Shown piece after piece: positions 1 through 7,264 of a stretch of DNA of 8,068 nt; position 1 is the stretch's first letter; the number at the start of each line of letters is the position of its first letter. The stretch is from positions 1 through 8,068 of the forward strand of contig CAZJXA010000152.1 of NCBI GenBank assembly GCA_964549785.1. Direction: 5' to 3'. Source of the DNA: JBEIUO01 sp964549785 (GTDB lineage Bacteria > Planctomycetota > Phycisphaerae > Phycisphaerales > UBA1924). The position numbers and the translations under genes were made by a program. Below the pieces are notes generated by a model. It worked only from the letters and a program-made list of their open reading frames with translations, searched no databases and was not told the origin of the DNA.

Positions 1-107
1 ACCCAGCTCGACGAAACCAAGGCGATCGGCCCGCGGATACCGAGACCGCGCGATTCTTGCAGCGCGCTGGACGGCGGGCCGATCGCCTTGGTTTCGTCGA
101 GCTGGGT
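1..107. repeat. Perfect 34-bp inverted repeat at the window edge, likely foldback artefact
   Basis: Bases 1-34 are the exact reverse complement of bases 74-107, with a 39-base loop (35-73) between them. The left arm reaches base 1, so the match may be longer than what is visible. The right arm reads as sensible protein in the frame of the giant gene ('FVELGRF' leading into 'DAVRLV'), so it looks like the genuine copy. The left arm has the form expected of a foldback chimera from amplification or assembly at a contig end. A natural hairpin inside the gene is the alternative, but a 34-bp perfect stem within coding sequence would be odd. Confidence 0.9.
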
Positions 108-3100
108 CGATTTGTCGGACCGAACGTCGCCGTCGACCTGGATGCGGAGCTCGGGGCCAGGTGGTACGGCCATTTGCGCTTCGACGCCGTGCGTCTGGTG
201 GATCTGTGGGATGGCACGGCGGAGCATCCCTTTGGACCGTCGGATGTGGACGGCGTGTACGCCAGCACCAGCGAGCTGCTGCCCGAGGACATGGTCGGCC
301 GTGAACTCTCGGTGCGTGTGGTCTCGGCCGAGGACCTCTACAAACCGGACGACGCCGTCGGGCGCGAGCTTTCCGTCCAGGTCGTCAGCGCCGACGACGA
401 TTACATCGCGCTCGATGTGGTGGGCCGGGAACTGTCTGTCCGGGTGACGTCAGCGGCCGATGACTTCCTTCCCTCGGACGTTGTCGGCCGCGAACTCTCC
501 GTGCGGGTGGTCAGCAGCGAGGACGGCTATTTCGCCGAGGACGTGGTTGGCCGCGAACTTTCGGTTCAGGTCTTCCTGCCCGGTGACGACTTCGTTCCGC
601 TAGATGTGATCAGCCGCGAGCTCTCGATCCACATCCCCTCGGCCAACCTCATCGCCGAGCAGGTGGACTTCTCGCCGGGGTTGGTCGAGGGCGGCGACAC
701 GCTGACCGTCACCTGGAGGGTGCGCAACGGGGGGCTGAACACGGCCACCGGGCCGTGGTTCGATCGTCTGTGGTTGAGCCAGGATGGGATTCTGGATCCC
801 CAGGCGGACGTTGCCCTCACGGCCAGCACGGGCACGACGCTGTTCGCAGTGCCAGGGCCCCTGGCTCCTGGCGCCGAGGTGCTGAACACCCAACAGGTGG
901 TCGCGCCGGACCTGCCGGGGCTCTTCTTCGTTCTGGCTCAGACCAACGCGACGGGGGCCGTCAACGAAGATGGCTTGCTCGGGGACAACGTGGTCGCGGC
1001 GGCCGCGCCGCTCAACATCGCGACCATCCTGCTGCCCGACTTGGTGCCGGGGGCGAGTTTGACGGGGGTGCCGACTGCGGCGGTGCTGTCGGGCACGGGG
1101 TTAACCGTGGGCTTTGGGGTGCAGAACTCGGGGCCTGGGTCGACGGTAGGGGGTTGGACGGATCAGCTTTACCTGGCGGTGGGGCAGAGTTTGAGTGGCG
1201 CGACGTTGCTCGCGAGCCAGGGAAGTGTGTTTGGGCTTCCGGCCGGTGGGAGCTATCCGAATCAGTTCCAGGTGAACTTGCCGGCGAACATCCAGGGCAC
1301 GGGTTTCTACCTGGCTCTGGTGGTCGACGGTCCGGTGGGAGCGGGCAAGGTGGGCGAGCAAAACGAGGGCAACAACTTGGCTTTCGCCGGGCCTTTCGAC
1401 ATCGCCTTGCAGCCTCAGCCAGACCTGGTGGCGCAGTTCGTGACATCGCCTCAGGTGAATATCACCGAGGGCGCGATCCTGCCCAACGCCTTCGCCTGGC
1501 AGTTGGGCAACATCGGCGCTGGGCCGACCAACACCGGGGAATGGCAGGAGCGGCTCTACTTCTCGAAGACCGCCGATCCGGCGATCGGGCCGGACGACGT
1601 GCTGCTCGCGACCTTCTTCCGCTCGGGCCCGCCGCTTGGGCCGGGGGGCAGCGAGTCCCACAGCCTCGCGAGCGTGGTCGTGCCGCCCGGCACGGTCCCG
1701 CCTGGGGAGACCCAGGTGAGCGGGTACTTCAAGCTGCGCGTCGACAGCTCGAATGTGGTGGTCGAACTTGATCTGCCGCCCTTTGGCAAGGCCAACAACG
1801 TGGCCGTCTCGATCCAGGTGCCGCTCTCGAAAGCTGCGCTACCCAACCTGGCGGCGCAGTCCGTGGCGCCCGCGGGGCCGGCCATCGCAGGCTTTGCGCT
1901 GCCGATCCAGATCGCGGTGAGCCCGACCGGGGGTGTGACCCAGGGGGCGTACACACTTTCCTGGGCGGACCGCGTCTTCCTCGAGGCCACAGTGGGCGGG
2001 GCTTCCTTCCAACTCGGCAACTTCGACCAGTCGAACCAACCCAACGCGCAAGGTGTCTGGCAGGGTGTGCCCTACGCGAAGACCGTGTCGCCGGTGGTGC
2101 CGGCCCCCGTGCCGACCGGCGAGTACCGCCTGCGGCTGGTGGTCGATGCGAGCAACGCGGTGACGGAGGTCAGCGAGACCGACAATGAAGTGCTGTCCTC
2201 GCCCTTCCAGGTGGTCTTCGAGCCGGTGGACCTGGCGATCAGCCTGCCTGGGGCGCCGCCTTCGGGGGCCGTGAAACAAAGCATCCCCCTCTCTTGGACG
2301 GTCACCAACTTGGGTCCGGGCAAGACGATCCAGACATCGTGGGTCGACCAGGTGCACCTCAGTCTGGACGGCGTGACGCCGCTGGGCGCGGCGGTGGTTT
2401 CCGTGACCCGTTCGGGCGCACTCGCGGTGGGTCAGACCTACACGGTGAGCACGAGCGGCAGTTTGCCCATCCAACCGCCGGGGGATTACCAACTGCTCTT
2501 CCGCACGGACGTCAACGGCGTCGTGCCCGAACTCGCGCTTTTTAACAATAATGCAGCCCAGGCGTTGACCTTGTCGCCGGAGGCAGCGGACCTGGTGGTG
2601 ACCGGTGTGCTCGCCGATCGCAACCTTGCTGAGGGCCAGCCCTTGCTGGTGAGTTGGACCGTCGAGAACCAGGGCAGCTTCCAGACCACCTCAAACAACT
2701 GGAGCGACCGCATTTGGCTCTCCAGCGAGCCGACCCTGAACCCCGGCGCGCTGGTGCTTGGCGACCTGCAGCATTCGGGGGCCCTGGCGGTGGGAGCCAA
2801 CTACCTGGCTTCGCGCAGCGTGACGATCCCGTTTGGCACCATCGGGGTGCGGTATCTGATCGTCGAGACCGACCTACAGGGTCAAGTTTTTGAATCCAAC
2901 GACCAGAACAACACCTCGAGCCGTCAGTTCTTGACGGTCGGTGCAACGGGGCTCGCGGACCTCACCGTGACCCAGGTGGCGCCTCAGGTGGCGAGTGTCA
3001 CGGCGGGTCAGCCCCTGGATGTGCGCTGGACCGTGGCGAACGTGGGCGCGGGTGCCACGAATGCGCCCGACTGGGTGGATCGGGTGTACCTATCCCTGGA

Positions 3101-6100
3101 TGCGGTGCTCAATCTAGGCATCGACCCGCAGATCGGCTTCCACGTGCACCAGGGTTTCCTGGGCAACGACCAGGACGTCGAGGTGGTGCGCACCTACAAC
3201 GTGCCCGCGAACCTCGCCGGCAACTACTTCGTGATCGTGCGCACCAACGCGCAGGCGGAGGTGCTGGAGTCGGGTTCTGCGACCAACGTGGCCTTTGGAA
3301 CCCAACCCGTGGCCGTGGGTTTGCCCCTGCCGGCGGACCTCGTCGTCGAAGAGGTGGAAGCGCTGGGCACCTGGGCGGTGAACGCGTCGGCGCAGATTCG
3401 CTACCGCGTGCGCAATATCGGGCAGAACACCGTGCAGGGCCAGTGGCGCGACGCGGTGTTTTTGACGAAAACCAGCGATGTGGACGGCGCTGCGACGCTT
3501 CTTGCCCAGTACACGGTCACTCCGCCCGGGCCCCTGGCTCCGGGGGAGAGCGTGCTGGTCGAGCGCGATCTGGGCAAGCTGCCCGGGGTGCTGCCCCAGA
3601 ACTACCGCGCGGCGGTGCGCGCGGACATCTTGAACCAGATCCCGGAACCCGCCGGACTCGACGTCAACCTCGGCGCTTCGCCGCCGGTGGCCGTGGACAT
3701 GGCGGCGCTTGGCCTTGGGGCGGGCGGCGCGATCGAGTTCGACCTGGCCAGCGGCCAGAGTGCTTGGTTCCAGATGACACCGCCCGCGGGCACCACGGTG
3801 CGCTGGACCGCGACCCACGACGAGTCCACGGCTTGGATCTCGCTCTATGGATCCGAGGGCCAGATCCCGACGCCGGGCACCGCCCAGGTGTCCGGTTTGA
3901 TCCCGGTCTCGCCGCTACAGGCGGTGCTGATCGAAGGGTCGGCTGCGCCGGCGAACACCTGGTATGGCCTGGTCCGTGCGAGCACCGGCGCGCCGGCGGG
4001 TACACGGGTGCGGCTCGTCGCCGAGGTGGTGCCCCTGGAGTTGGCGGGTGTGCAGCCTGCCCTCGCGGGCGCCGGTGTGGTCACCCTGCGCCTTGCGGGC
4101 GAAAAACTTGCCGCCGTCGCGACGCCGCTGGACGTGCGCCTCAGCTTCGGCGCGGGCCCGGGCGGGTCGCCGTCGTTTGTGGCCAACGCGATCCTTTTCG
4201 ACACCACGAGCGGGGACCTGCTCGCGCGCTTTGACCTCAGCGCGGCCCCCTTGGGAACCTACACCGTCCAGGTGCAGACGCCCGGTGCGAGCGAAGTCGC
4301 GGTGCTGCCGGCTGGCTTGGGTGTCGAGGCGCCCACGGCTCCGACGGTGGTGGTGCAAGTGGTCCCGCCCGTGGGCGTGAAAAAGGGCAGTGTTGGTTTT
4401 GCCACCGCGCGCATCCAGAACGCGGGCAATGTGAATCTGGAGCGCGGGCTGCTCACGCTGGTCCTCGACGCCGCGCAGGGTTCGGCCGCGGAGGGTGGAC
4501 TTGACTGGGTTGCGCTCGGCGTTAGCGCTGGCGATCCGGCGCACCAGGGAGCCATCGACAGCCTGGTGCTGTTTGCTCCGACACTTGCGCCGGGGGCAAG
4601 CGCCGAAGCGGTGCTGAGCCTCAGTGTGCCGGCCAACTTCCCGGACAATCTGGCGACCTTTGGTCTGAGCGGCCGCCCGCTTTCGGGACCCCAGTGGTAC
4701 CTGTCCGAAGCGCCGGCGCAGTTGAGTGTGCTCGGCCGTGTCGCGGAGGAGTTGCGCCAAGCCGTCTTGGCCTCGCCGCAGAGTCCCGCGGACTTGTTGG
4801 CGCTCGCTTCCAACACCTTCGAATGGAACCTCACCGCGACGGGGGCATTCATGCCCTATTTGGGCTCGGCGCTCAGCGTGGCTCCTAAGGCGCAGCCCCT
4901 CGGGGTGTTGTTGGACGCTTTGGTTGCGGCGGTTTCCACGACGCTGGGATCCGGCGCCGCGCCCGCCGCCTCGGCGGTGGACGAGGTCCGCGGGCAACTG
5001 GCGTGTTTGGTCTTCGCGGACACCGCCCTTTTGTGCCAGGACCTGGTTCCCCCCGCGGTCTGCAACGCAGGTGTCAGCGGCGCCCCGCTGTTGATCTCGG
5101 CGGGCTCGAACATCCCGATCGCGGCGGTTTGCTGGCCGACGCCGACCTCGCAGGATCCCAACGAGAAGCGGAACAATCCGGGCTTCGGACAGCAGCAGCA
5201 GGTCGCGGCACAGGCTCCTGTGGATTACCGCATCGAGTTTGAAAACATCGCGAGCGCTCAGGCGTCGGCGAGTTTTGTCGAGATCCTCGATCCCCTGCAA
5301 GCGGGCCTCGACCCGGCGAGTTTTGAGCTGCGCACCATCCGTTTCGGCGAGACCGTGATCGAAGTGCCGCCGGGCAACTCCTTCTACTTCGGCGCCGTGG
5401 ATTTGACCGAGTCCTTGGGCGTAATCGTGCAGATTTCCGCGGGGCTGGTCTTCTTCGACGGCCAAATCGAAGATCGTTTTGCAGCGAACGGCTTGGGCCG
5501 ACCGGAGGGTTTTGAGGGCAGCGGTGCGGCCGTGCTTTGGAACCTGTTGGCCATCGATCCGGCGACGGGTTTGCCGCCGACCAGCGGACTGGAGGGCATT
5601 CTGCCGCCCAACTCGCCCGACCAAGACGGCACCGGGCACGTGGAGTTTGCCACGGGGATCACCCCGGGTCAGAGCAGCGGTTCGCCCATCAGTAACCGGG
5701 CCAAGATTCAGTTTGATGTTGAGCCGCCGCTAACGACAAATGCCGTTACAAACACCGTCGACAAGCTCGGGCCCGAGAGCCAACTTACGGGCGCGTTTGT
5801 CGGTCAATCGAATGGCGCCGAAAGCGCGGCCGCAGGTGTGGTTGAACTGACATGGAGCGCTGAAGACGACTTTGGTGGCAGCGGCGTGCTCGACCACACG
5901 CTTTATGTCTCCGTGGACCATGGCCCGTTCGAAGCGTTCCTGGTGAACACGGAGGCAACGGTGGCGAGCTTCCCAGTGGAGTTCGGTCGCTCGTACGCTT
6001 TCCATGTGCGTTCACGCGACAACACTGGCCAGGTCGAGCCCACGCCAACGTCCCCTGGGTTTGAGATTTTCGTGGGCACAGACTGCAACGGCAACGGTGT

Positions 6101-6599
6101 AGACGACGCGCTGGATGTCGCCAGCGGAACCAGCTTCGACTGCAACTTCAACGGCATCCCCGACGAGTGCGAGTTGGACTCCAATGGCGACGGCATCCTT
6201 AATGCCTGCGCGCCGCTGACAGCGGACATCGCCTCCGTCTCGGTGAGCGCAGGCGGGGTGCAACAACTAAGCCTGCAGGCTGGACTGTCGAACGCAAACC
6301 GCGCCTTCCTCTTTGTAGGCTCCCTCTCCGGGTCCCAACCGGGAGTGGTTGTGGACGGTCTGAAGCTGCCCCTCAACCCCGACGCGTACACGGCATTCTT
6401 GTTCGCTGCCCCCTCGGCCAGCCTGTTGCAGCCCATGTTCGGCCAACTGGACGAGCAGGGCCGGGCCAAGGCCCAGGTGACCGTGCCCCCCGGACTGTTG
6501 CCCTCGGCGCCCGGCCTGCACCTGAGCCACACCTACCTCGTCTTCGACATCGGGCCGGTCTTCGCCCCGCGCCCGGTCACCCTGCGGCTGCTTCCCTAA
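3..6599 (+). CDS. Giant secreted multi-CARDB surface/adhesin-like protein, 5' partial
   Basis: This is a long extracellular protein built of beta-sandwich modules, probably for adhesion or cell-surface structure; no catalytic motif is seen. The frame is open to the left edge and the TTG at 57 has no special support, so the true start and signal peptide lie outside the window. Counting from 57, the parts are: 10-50 golvesin-like fragment ('FVELGRF', 'DAVRLV'); 78-203 six 21-residue repeats; about 196-1215 eight CARDB-like repeats; 1216-1326 PPC-like; 1327-1438 IPT/TIG-like; 1439-1560 divergent Ig-like; 1561-1697 helical, with C1650, C1660, C1669 and C1692; 1698-1908 beta-sandwich module opening with 'DPNEK'; 1909-2006 fibronectin-like; 2009-2051 calcium loops; 2054-2180 C-terminal module. 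No transmembrane segment or LPxTG sorting signal is visible. The coding call is very safe; domain names rest on motif recall, and the biological role is inferred. Confidence 0.95.
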   Translation, partial: PARRNQGDRPADTETARFLQRAGRRADRLGFVELGRFVGPNVAVDLDAELGARWYGHLRFDAVRLVDLWDGTAEHPFGPSDVDGVYASTSELLPEDMVGRELSVRVVSAEDLYKPDDAVGRELSVQVVSADDDYIALDVVGRELSVRVTSAADDFLPSDVVGRELSVRVVSSEDGYFAEDVVGRELSVQVFLPGDDFVPLDVISRELSIHIPSANLIAEQVDFSPGLVEGGDTLTVTWRVRNGGLNTATGPWFDRLWLSQDGILDPQADVALTASTGTTLFAVPGPLAPGAEVLNTQQVVAPDLPGLFFVLAQTNATGAVNEDGLLGDNVVAAAAPLNIATILLPDLVPGASLTGVPTAAVLSGTGLTVGFGVQNSGPGSTVGGWTDQLYLAVGQSLSGATLLASQGSVFGLPAGGSYPNQFQVNLPANIQGTGFYLALVVDGPVGAGKVGEQNEGNNLAFAGPFDIALQPQPDLVAQFVTSPQVNITEGAILPNAFAWQLGNIGAGPTNTGEWQERLYFSKTADPAIGPDDVLLATFFRSGPPLGPGGSESHSLASVVVPPGTVPPGETQVSGYFKLRVDSSNVVVELDLPPFGKANNVAVSIQVPLSKAALPNLAAQSVAPAGPAIAGFALPIQIAVSPTGGVTQGAYTLSWADRVFLEATVGGASFQLGNFDQSNQPNAQGVWQGVPYAKTVSPVVPAPVPTGEYRLRLVVDASNAVTEVSETDNEVLSSPFQVVFEPVDLAISLPGAPPSGAVKQSIPLSWTVTNLGPGKTIQTSWVDQVHLSLDGVTPLGAAVVSVTRSGALAVGQTYTVSTSGSLPIQPPGDYQLLFRTDVNGVVPELALFNNNAAQALTLSPEAADLVVTGVLADRNLAEGQPLLVSWTVENQGSFQTTSNNWSDRIWLSSEPTLNPGALVLGDLQHSGALAVGANYLASRSVTIPFGTIGVRYLIVETDLQGQVFESNDQNNTSSRQFLTVGATGLADLTVTQVAPQVASVTAGQPLDVRWTVANVGAGATNAPDWVDRVYLSLDAVLNLGIDPQIGFHVHQGFLGNDQDVEVVRTYNVPANLAGNYFVIVRTNAQAEVLESGSATNVAFGTQPVAVGLPLPADLVVEEVEALGTWAVNASAQIRYRVRNIGQNTVQGQWRDAVFLTKTSDVDGAATLLAQYTVTPPGPLAPGESVLVERDLGKLPGVLPQNYRAAVRADILNQIPEPAGLDVNLGASPPVAVDMAALGLGAGGAIEFDLASGQSAWFQMTPPAGTTVRWTATHDESTAWISLYGSEGQIPTPGTAQVSGLIPVSPLQAVLIEGSAAPANTWYGLVRASTGAPAGTRVRLVAEVVPLELAGVQPALAGAGVVTLRLAGEKLAAVATPLDVRLSFGAGPGGSPSFVANAILFDTTSGDLLARFDLSAAPLGTYTVQVQTPGASEVAVLPAGLGVEAPTAPTVVVQVVPPVGVKKGSVGFATARIQNAGNVNLERGLLTLVLDAAQGSAAEGGLDWVALGVSAGDPAHQGAIDSLVLFAPTLAPGASAEAVLSLSVPANFPDNLATFGLSGRPLSGPQWYLSEAPAQLSVLGRVAEELRQAVLASPQSPADLLALASNTFEWNLTATGAFMPYLGSALSVAPKAQPLGVLLDALVAAVSTTLGSGAAPAASAVDEVRGQLACLVFADTALLCQDLVPPAVCNAGVSGAPLLISAGSNIPIAAVCWPTPTSQDPNEKRNNPGFGQQQQVAAQAPVDYRIEFENIASAQASASFVEILDPLQAGLDPASFELRTIRFGETVIEVPPGNSFYFGAVDLTESLGVIVQISAGLVFFDGQIEDRFAANGLGRPEGFEGSGAAVLWNLLAIDPATGLPPTSGLEGILPPNSPDQDGTGHVEFATGITPGQSSGSPISNRAKIQFDVEPPLTTNAVTNTVDKLGPESQLTGAFVGQSNGAESAAAGVVELTWSAEDDFGGSGVLDHTLYVSVDHGPFEAFLVNTEATVASFPVEFGRSYAFHVRSRDNTGQVEPTPTSPGFEIFVGTDCNGNGVDDALDVASGTSFDCNFNGIPDECELDSNGDGILNACAPLTADIASVSVSAGGVQQLSLQAGLSNANRAFLFVGSLSGSQPGVVVDGLKLPLNPDAYTAFLFAAPSASLLQPMFGQLDEQGRAKAQVTVPPGLLPSAPGLHLSHTYLVFDIGPVFAPRPVTLRLLP
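288..665 (+). repeat. Six tandem 63-bp units (21-residue 'VGRELSVRV' repeats)
   Basis: Units begin at 288, 351, 414, 477, 540 and 603, exactly 63 bp apart, and encode residues 78-203 of the giant protein. The consensus is roughly 'D-x-V-G-R-E-L-S-V-x-V' followed by a variable acidic stretch with an aromatic residue ('EDLY', 'DDDY', 'DDFL', 'EDGY', 'DDFV'). Unit 6 is degenerate ('DVISRELSIHI') and leads into the first CARDB-like domain. Synonymous codons differ freely between units (the GREL codons vary in every copy) while the amino acids hold, so the array is old and under protein-level selection rather than recently duplicated. Related 'SREVSV' motifs occur, as I recall, before CARDB domains in other planctomycete-type proteins. 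The pattern suggests one beta strand per unit; its function is unknown. Confidence 0.95.
642..3701 (+). repeat. Array of eight CARDB-like Ig-fold domains (protein-level repeat)
   Basis: Eight modules of about 120-140 residues each carry the CARDB pattern: an opening 'DLV/DLxV' strand, a 'V-x-N-x-G' strand pair, a signature tryptophan strand, 'G-x-L-x-x-G', then a strand such as 'YFVIVRTN' and a final 'V-x-E-x-x-x-x-N' turn. The signature tryptophans are W234 ('WFDRLWLS'), W367 ('WTDQLYLA'), W496 ('WQERLYFS'), W636 ('WADRVFLE'), W762 ('WVDQVHLS'), W882 ('WSDRIWLS'), W1006 ('WVDRVYLS') and W1130 ('WRDAVFLT'). CARDB is a family of bacterial adhesion-related Ig-like domains, usually spacers or ligand-binding units in surface proteins. 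The fourth copy is the most divergent at its start. Protein divergence is high and DNA identity between copies is low, so this is not a recent amplification. Confidence 0.85.
3702..4370 (+). other. PPC-like domain followed by IPT/TIG-like domain within the giant protein
   Basis: Residues 1216-1326 run through 'IEFDLASGQSAWFQM', then 'GTTVRWTATHD', 'AWISLYGSEG' and 'NTWYGLVRAST'. This is the strand order of pre-peptidase C-terminal-type beta-sandwiches, which sit in many secreted proteins. Residues 1327-1438 begin 'LAGVQPALAGAGVVTLRLAG' and end with 'LARFDLSAAPLGTYTVQVQ', the usual layout of an IPT/TIG Ig-like fold. Both names come from motif recognition by eye; a profile search is needed to settle the families. 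These modules separate the CARDB array from the cysteine-bearing C-terminal third. Confidence 0.55.
5151..5780 (+). other. 'DPNEK' beta-sandwich module within the giant protein
   Basis: Residues 1698-1908 start with 'SQDPNEKRNNPGFG', continue with 'VDYRIEFEN' and 'VEILDPL', and contain 'AIDPATGLPPTSGLEGILPP', 'GHVEFATGITPG' and 'ISNRAKIQFD'. I recall the same ordered set, usually opening with 'DPNDK' and closing with an 'N-x-A-x-I-x-F-D' strand, in many giant bacterial surface proteins, where it normally precedes a fibronectin-like domain. That is also the case here (residues 1909-2006, 'TWSAEDDFGGSG' to 'YAFHVRSRDNTGQVEP'). The function of the module is not known to me; it is probably structural. 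Confidence 0.6.
6081..6209 (+). other. Three calcium-binding loops (DxNxxG type) within the giant protein
   Basis: Residues 2009-2051 contain three short acidic loops: 'DCNGNGVDDALD', 'DCNFNGIPDECE' and 'DSNGDGILNAC'. Their Asp/Asn spacing matches the calcium-ligating loops of thrombospondin type 3-like or dockerin/EF-hand-like repeats. The 'DCNxNGxxDEC' variant is, to my knowledge, especially frequent in Planctomycetota secreted proteins. C2010, C2029, C2038 and C2051 probably pair as disulfides. The loops sit between the fibronectin-like domain and the terminal module, so they may act as a calcium-rigidified linker. Confidence 0.8.
6213..6596 (+). other. C-terminal module of the giant protein, putative recurring surface/export tag
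   Basis: Residues 2053-2180 read 'SVSAGGVQQLSLQAG' early, 'FLFVGSLSGSQPGV' and 'LPLNPDAY' in the middle, then 'LDEQGRAKAQVTVPPGL' and the terminus 'RPVTLRLLP'. I recall this order of motifs as a common C-terminal module of otherwise unrelated secreted proteins in certain planctomycetes. A module that recurs at the extreme C-terminus of many exported proteins can be a sorting or anchoring signal, but that role is inference here. The clean match to the expected terminus supports the TAA at 6597-6599 as the true stop. Confidence 0.6.
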
Positions 6600-6600
6600 C

Positions 6601-6844
6601 GCCAACCGCTGCGGGCTACTTGTGCCGGGCCTCGGCGAACTGTTGCTCAGCTCGTCCCCGGGCCCGTTCCAGGTGGCGAGCGGCCTCTCCGACACTGGCG
6701 CGACGAACCTCCAGTTCGCGCTGCCGAACCTGCCCCAACTGGTTGGCCTAGAAGTTGCGTTCCAAGGCGCCCATGTCGCGCTCTCCTTACCCGGTACTCC
6801 GGCGGGAGCTGAGCAATGCCCTGGTGGGCGTCGTGCAGCCCTGA
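6601..6844 (+). pseudogene. Frameshifted remnant of a different C-terminal module
   Basis: The first part reads in frame 1 from 6601: 'CGLLVPGLGELLL', then 'LQFALPNLPQLVGLEVAFQG'. The last part reads in frame 2 from about 6806 and gives 'ELSNALVGVVQP' with a TGA at 6842-6844. The two halves together match the tail of a second C-terminal module that I recall from planctomycete secreted proteins (a 'CxLLV' strand, then 'LPNxPxLxGLxxxxQG', then 'LSNALxGxV'). One base gained or lost between about 6800 and 6811 would join them. The rest of the gene is absent: only two bases separate the preceding stop from the remnant and no start is present. It looks like a deletion scar from a neighbouring gene; a sequencing error would explain the frameshift but not the missing front end. 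Confidence 0.6.
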
Positions 6845-6931
6845 GGTCGGTTCCATCGGGATGTCCTGGGCTAGGGCCGGCCGCGGCGCCGCCAAGAGCG
6901 CCCCCGCCGCGCAGTCACGCGTCGCGCTGAG

Positions 6932-6965
6932 CGCGGGCCGCGGCGCGCCCGCGGCAATAGCCGCG
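6932..6965. other. Two overlapping GC-rich hairpins, mutually exclusive
   Basis: Bases 6932-6938 can pair with 6947-6953 (7 bp, 8-base loop), and 6950-6955 can pair with 6960-6965 (6 bp, AATA loop). They share 6950-6953, so only one can form at a time. No T-tract follows either hairpin, so this is not a standard intrinsic terminator. In DNA this rich in G and C such stems arise easily by chance, and I give them little weight. Confidence 0.25.
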
Positions 6966-7052
6966 ACCGCATCGACACGCGCCGCCCGTTGTCGTTGCCG
7001 CGCGACTTCTCCATGAGTACCATCACTGGAAGAACGGCGGGCCGCTCACCCC

Positions 7053-7081
7053 TTGCCAACACGCAGGGGCCTACATATACA
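7053..7081 (+). promoter_or_regulatory. Candidate sigma70-type promoter for the downstream gene
   Basis: A TTGCCA box at 7053-7058 matches the -35 consensus at five of six bases. It is separated by exactly 17 bases from TATACA at 7076-7081, which matches the -10 consensus at four of six. Transcription would begin near 7088 and leave a leader of about 180 bases before the GTG at 7271. It lies in the only moderately AT-containing part of the gap and points towards the downstream gene. Planctomycete promoter consensus is not something I can confirm, so this stays tentative. Confidence 0.3.
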
Positions 7082-7259
7082 CTGTGTCCGCGCACATCAT
7101 CGCGTGCCAGGAAGGGGTCCCCCTGCCTTGCCGGCTTTAAAAAAATGCCGCGGCACAGTACTTTACACAACTGGCGGCTTGCGGAGGGGCGCCCGTCCAT
7201 CCGGTCTCCGGAACGCCCATGCAAGCCCCGCCGGGCTTCCCCACAAACACTTGCTGCCC

Positions 7260-7264
7260 GTGAG
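7260..7264 (+). promoter_or_regulatory. Weak Shine-Dalgarno-like GTGAG before the GTG start at 7271
   Basis: GTGAG lies six bases before the GTG at 7271 and can pair partly with the 16S rRNA tail. The same motif at 7271-7275 is 13 bases before the ATG at 7289, which is a poorer distance. This spacing mildly favours the GTG start. Confidence 0.25.

Noticed and set aside
755..1771. Overlapping plus-strand frame of 338 codons
   Set aside because: Its translation is low-complexity G/R/A-rich and it lies inside CARDB-like domains 1-3, whose motifs are clear in the other frame.
1839..2492. Antisense open frame of 217 codons on the minus strand
   Set aside because: It overlaps CARDB-like domains 4 and 5, and its Arg/His-rich composition has no recognisable motif; it is a GC-rich shadow.
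3915..5639. Antisense open frame of 574 codons on the minus strand
   Set aside because: It lies wholly within the strongly supported giant gene, is extremely rich in R, G, Q and H with no domain pattern, and is the kind of antisense shadow common in high-GC genes.
5700..5765. Local drop in GC at third codon positions, considered as a sign of a transferred module
   Set aside because: The stretch is only about 22 codons and the protein pattern runs through it unbroken, so chance is enough.
6622..6930. Intact 102-codon gene starting at GTG 6622
   Set aside because: The frame contains good module sequence only to about 6800; the natural terminus continues in another frame and the remaining residues are low-complexity, so it is a frameshifted remnant.
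6932..6965. Intrinsic terminator after the giant gene
   Set aside because: The hairpins have no T-tract, lie more than 330 bases after the stop, and are weakly expected by chance in this composition.
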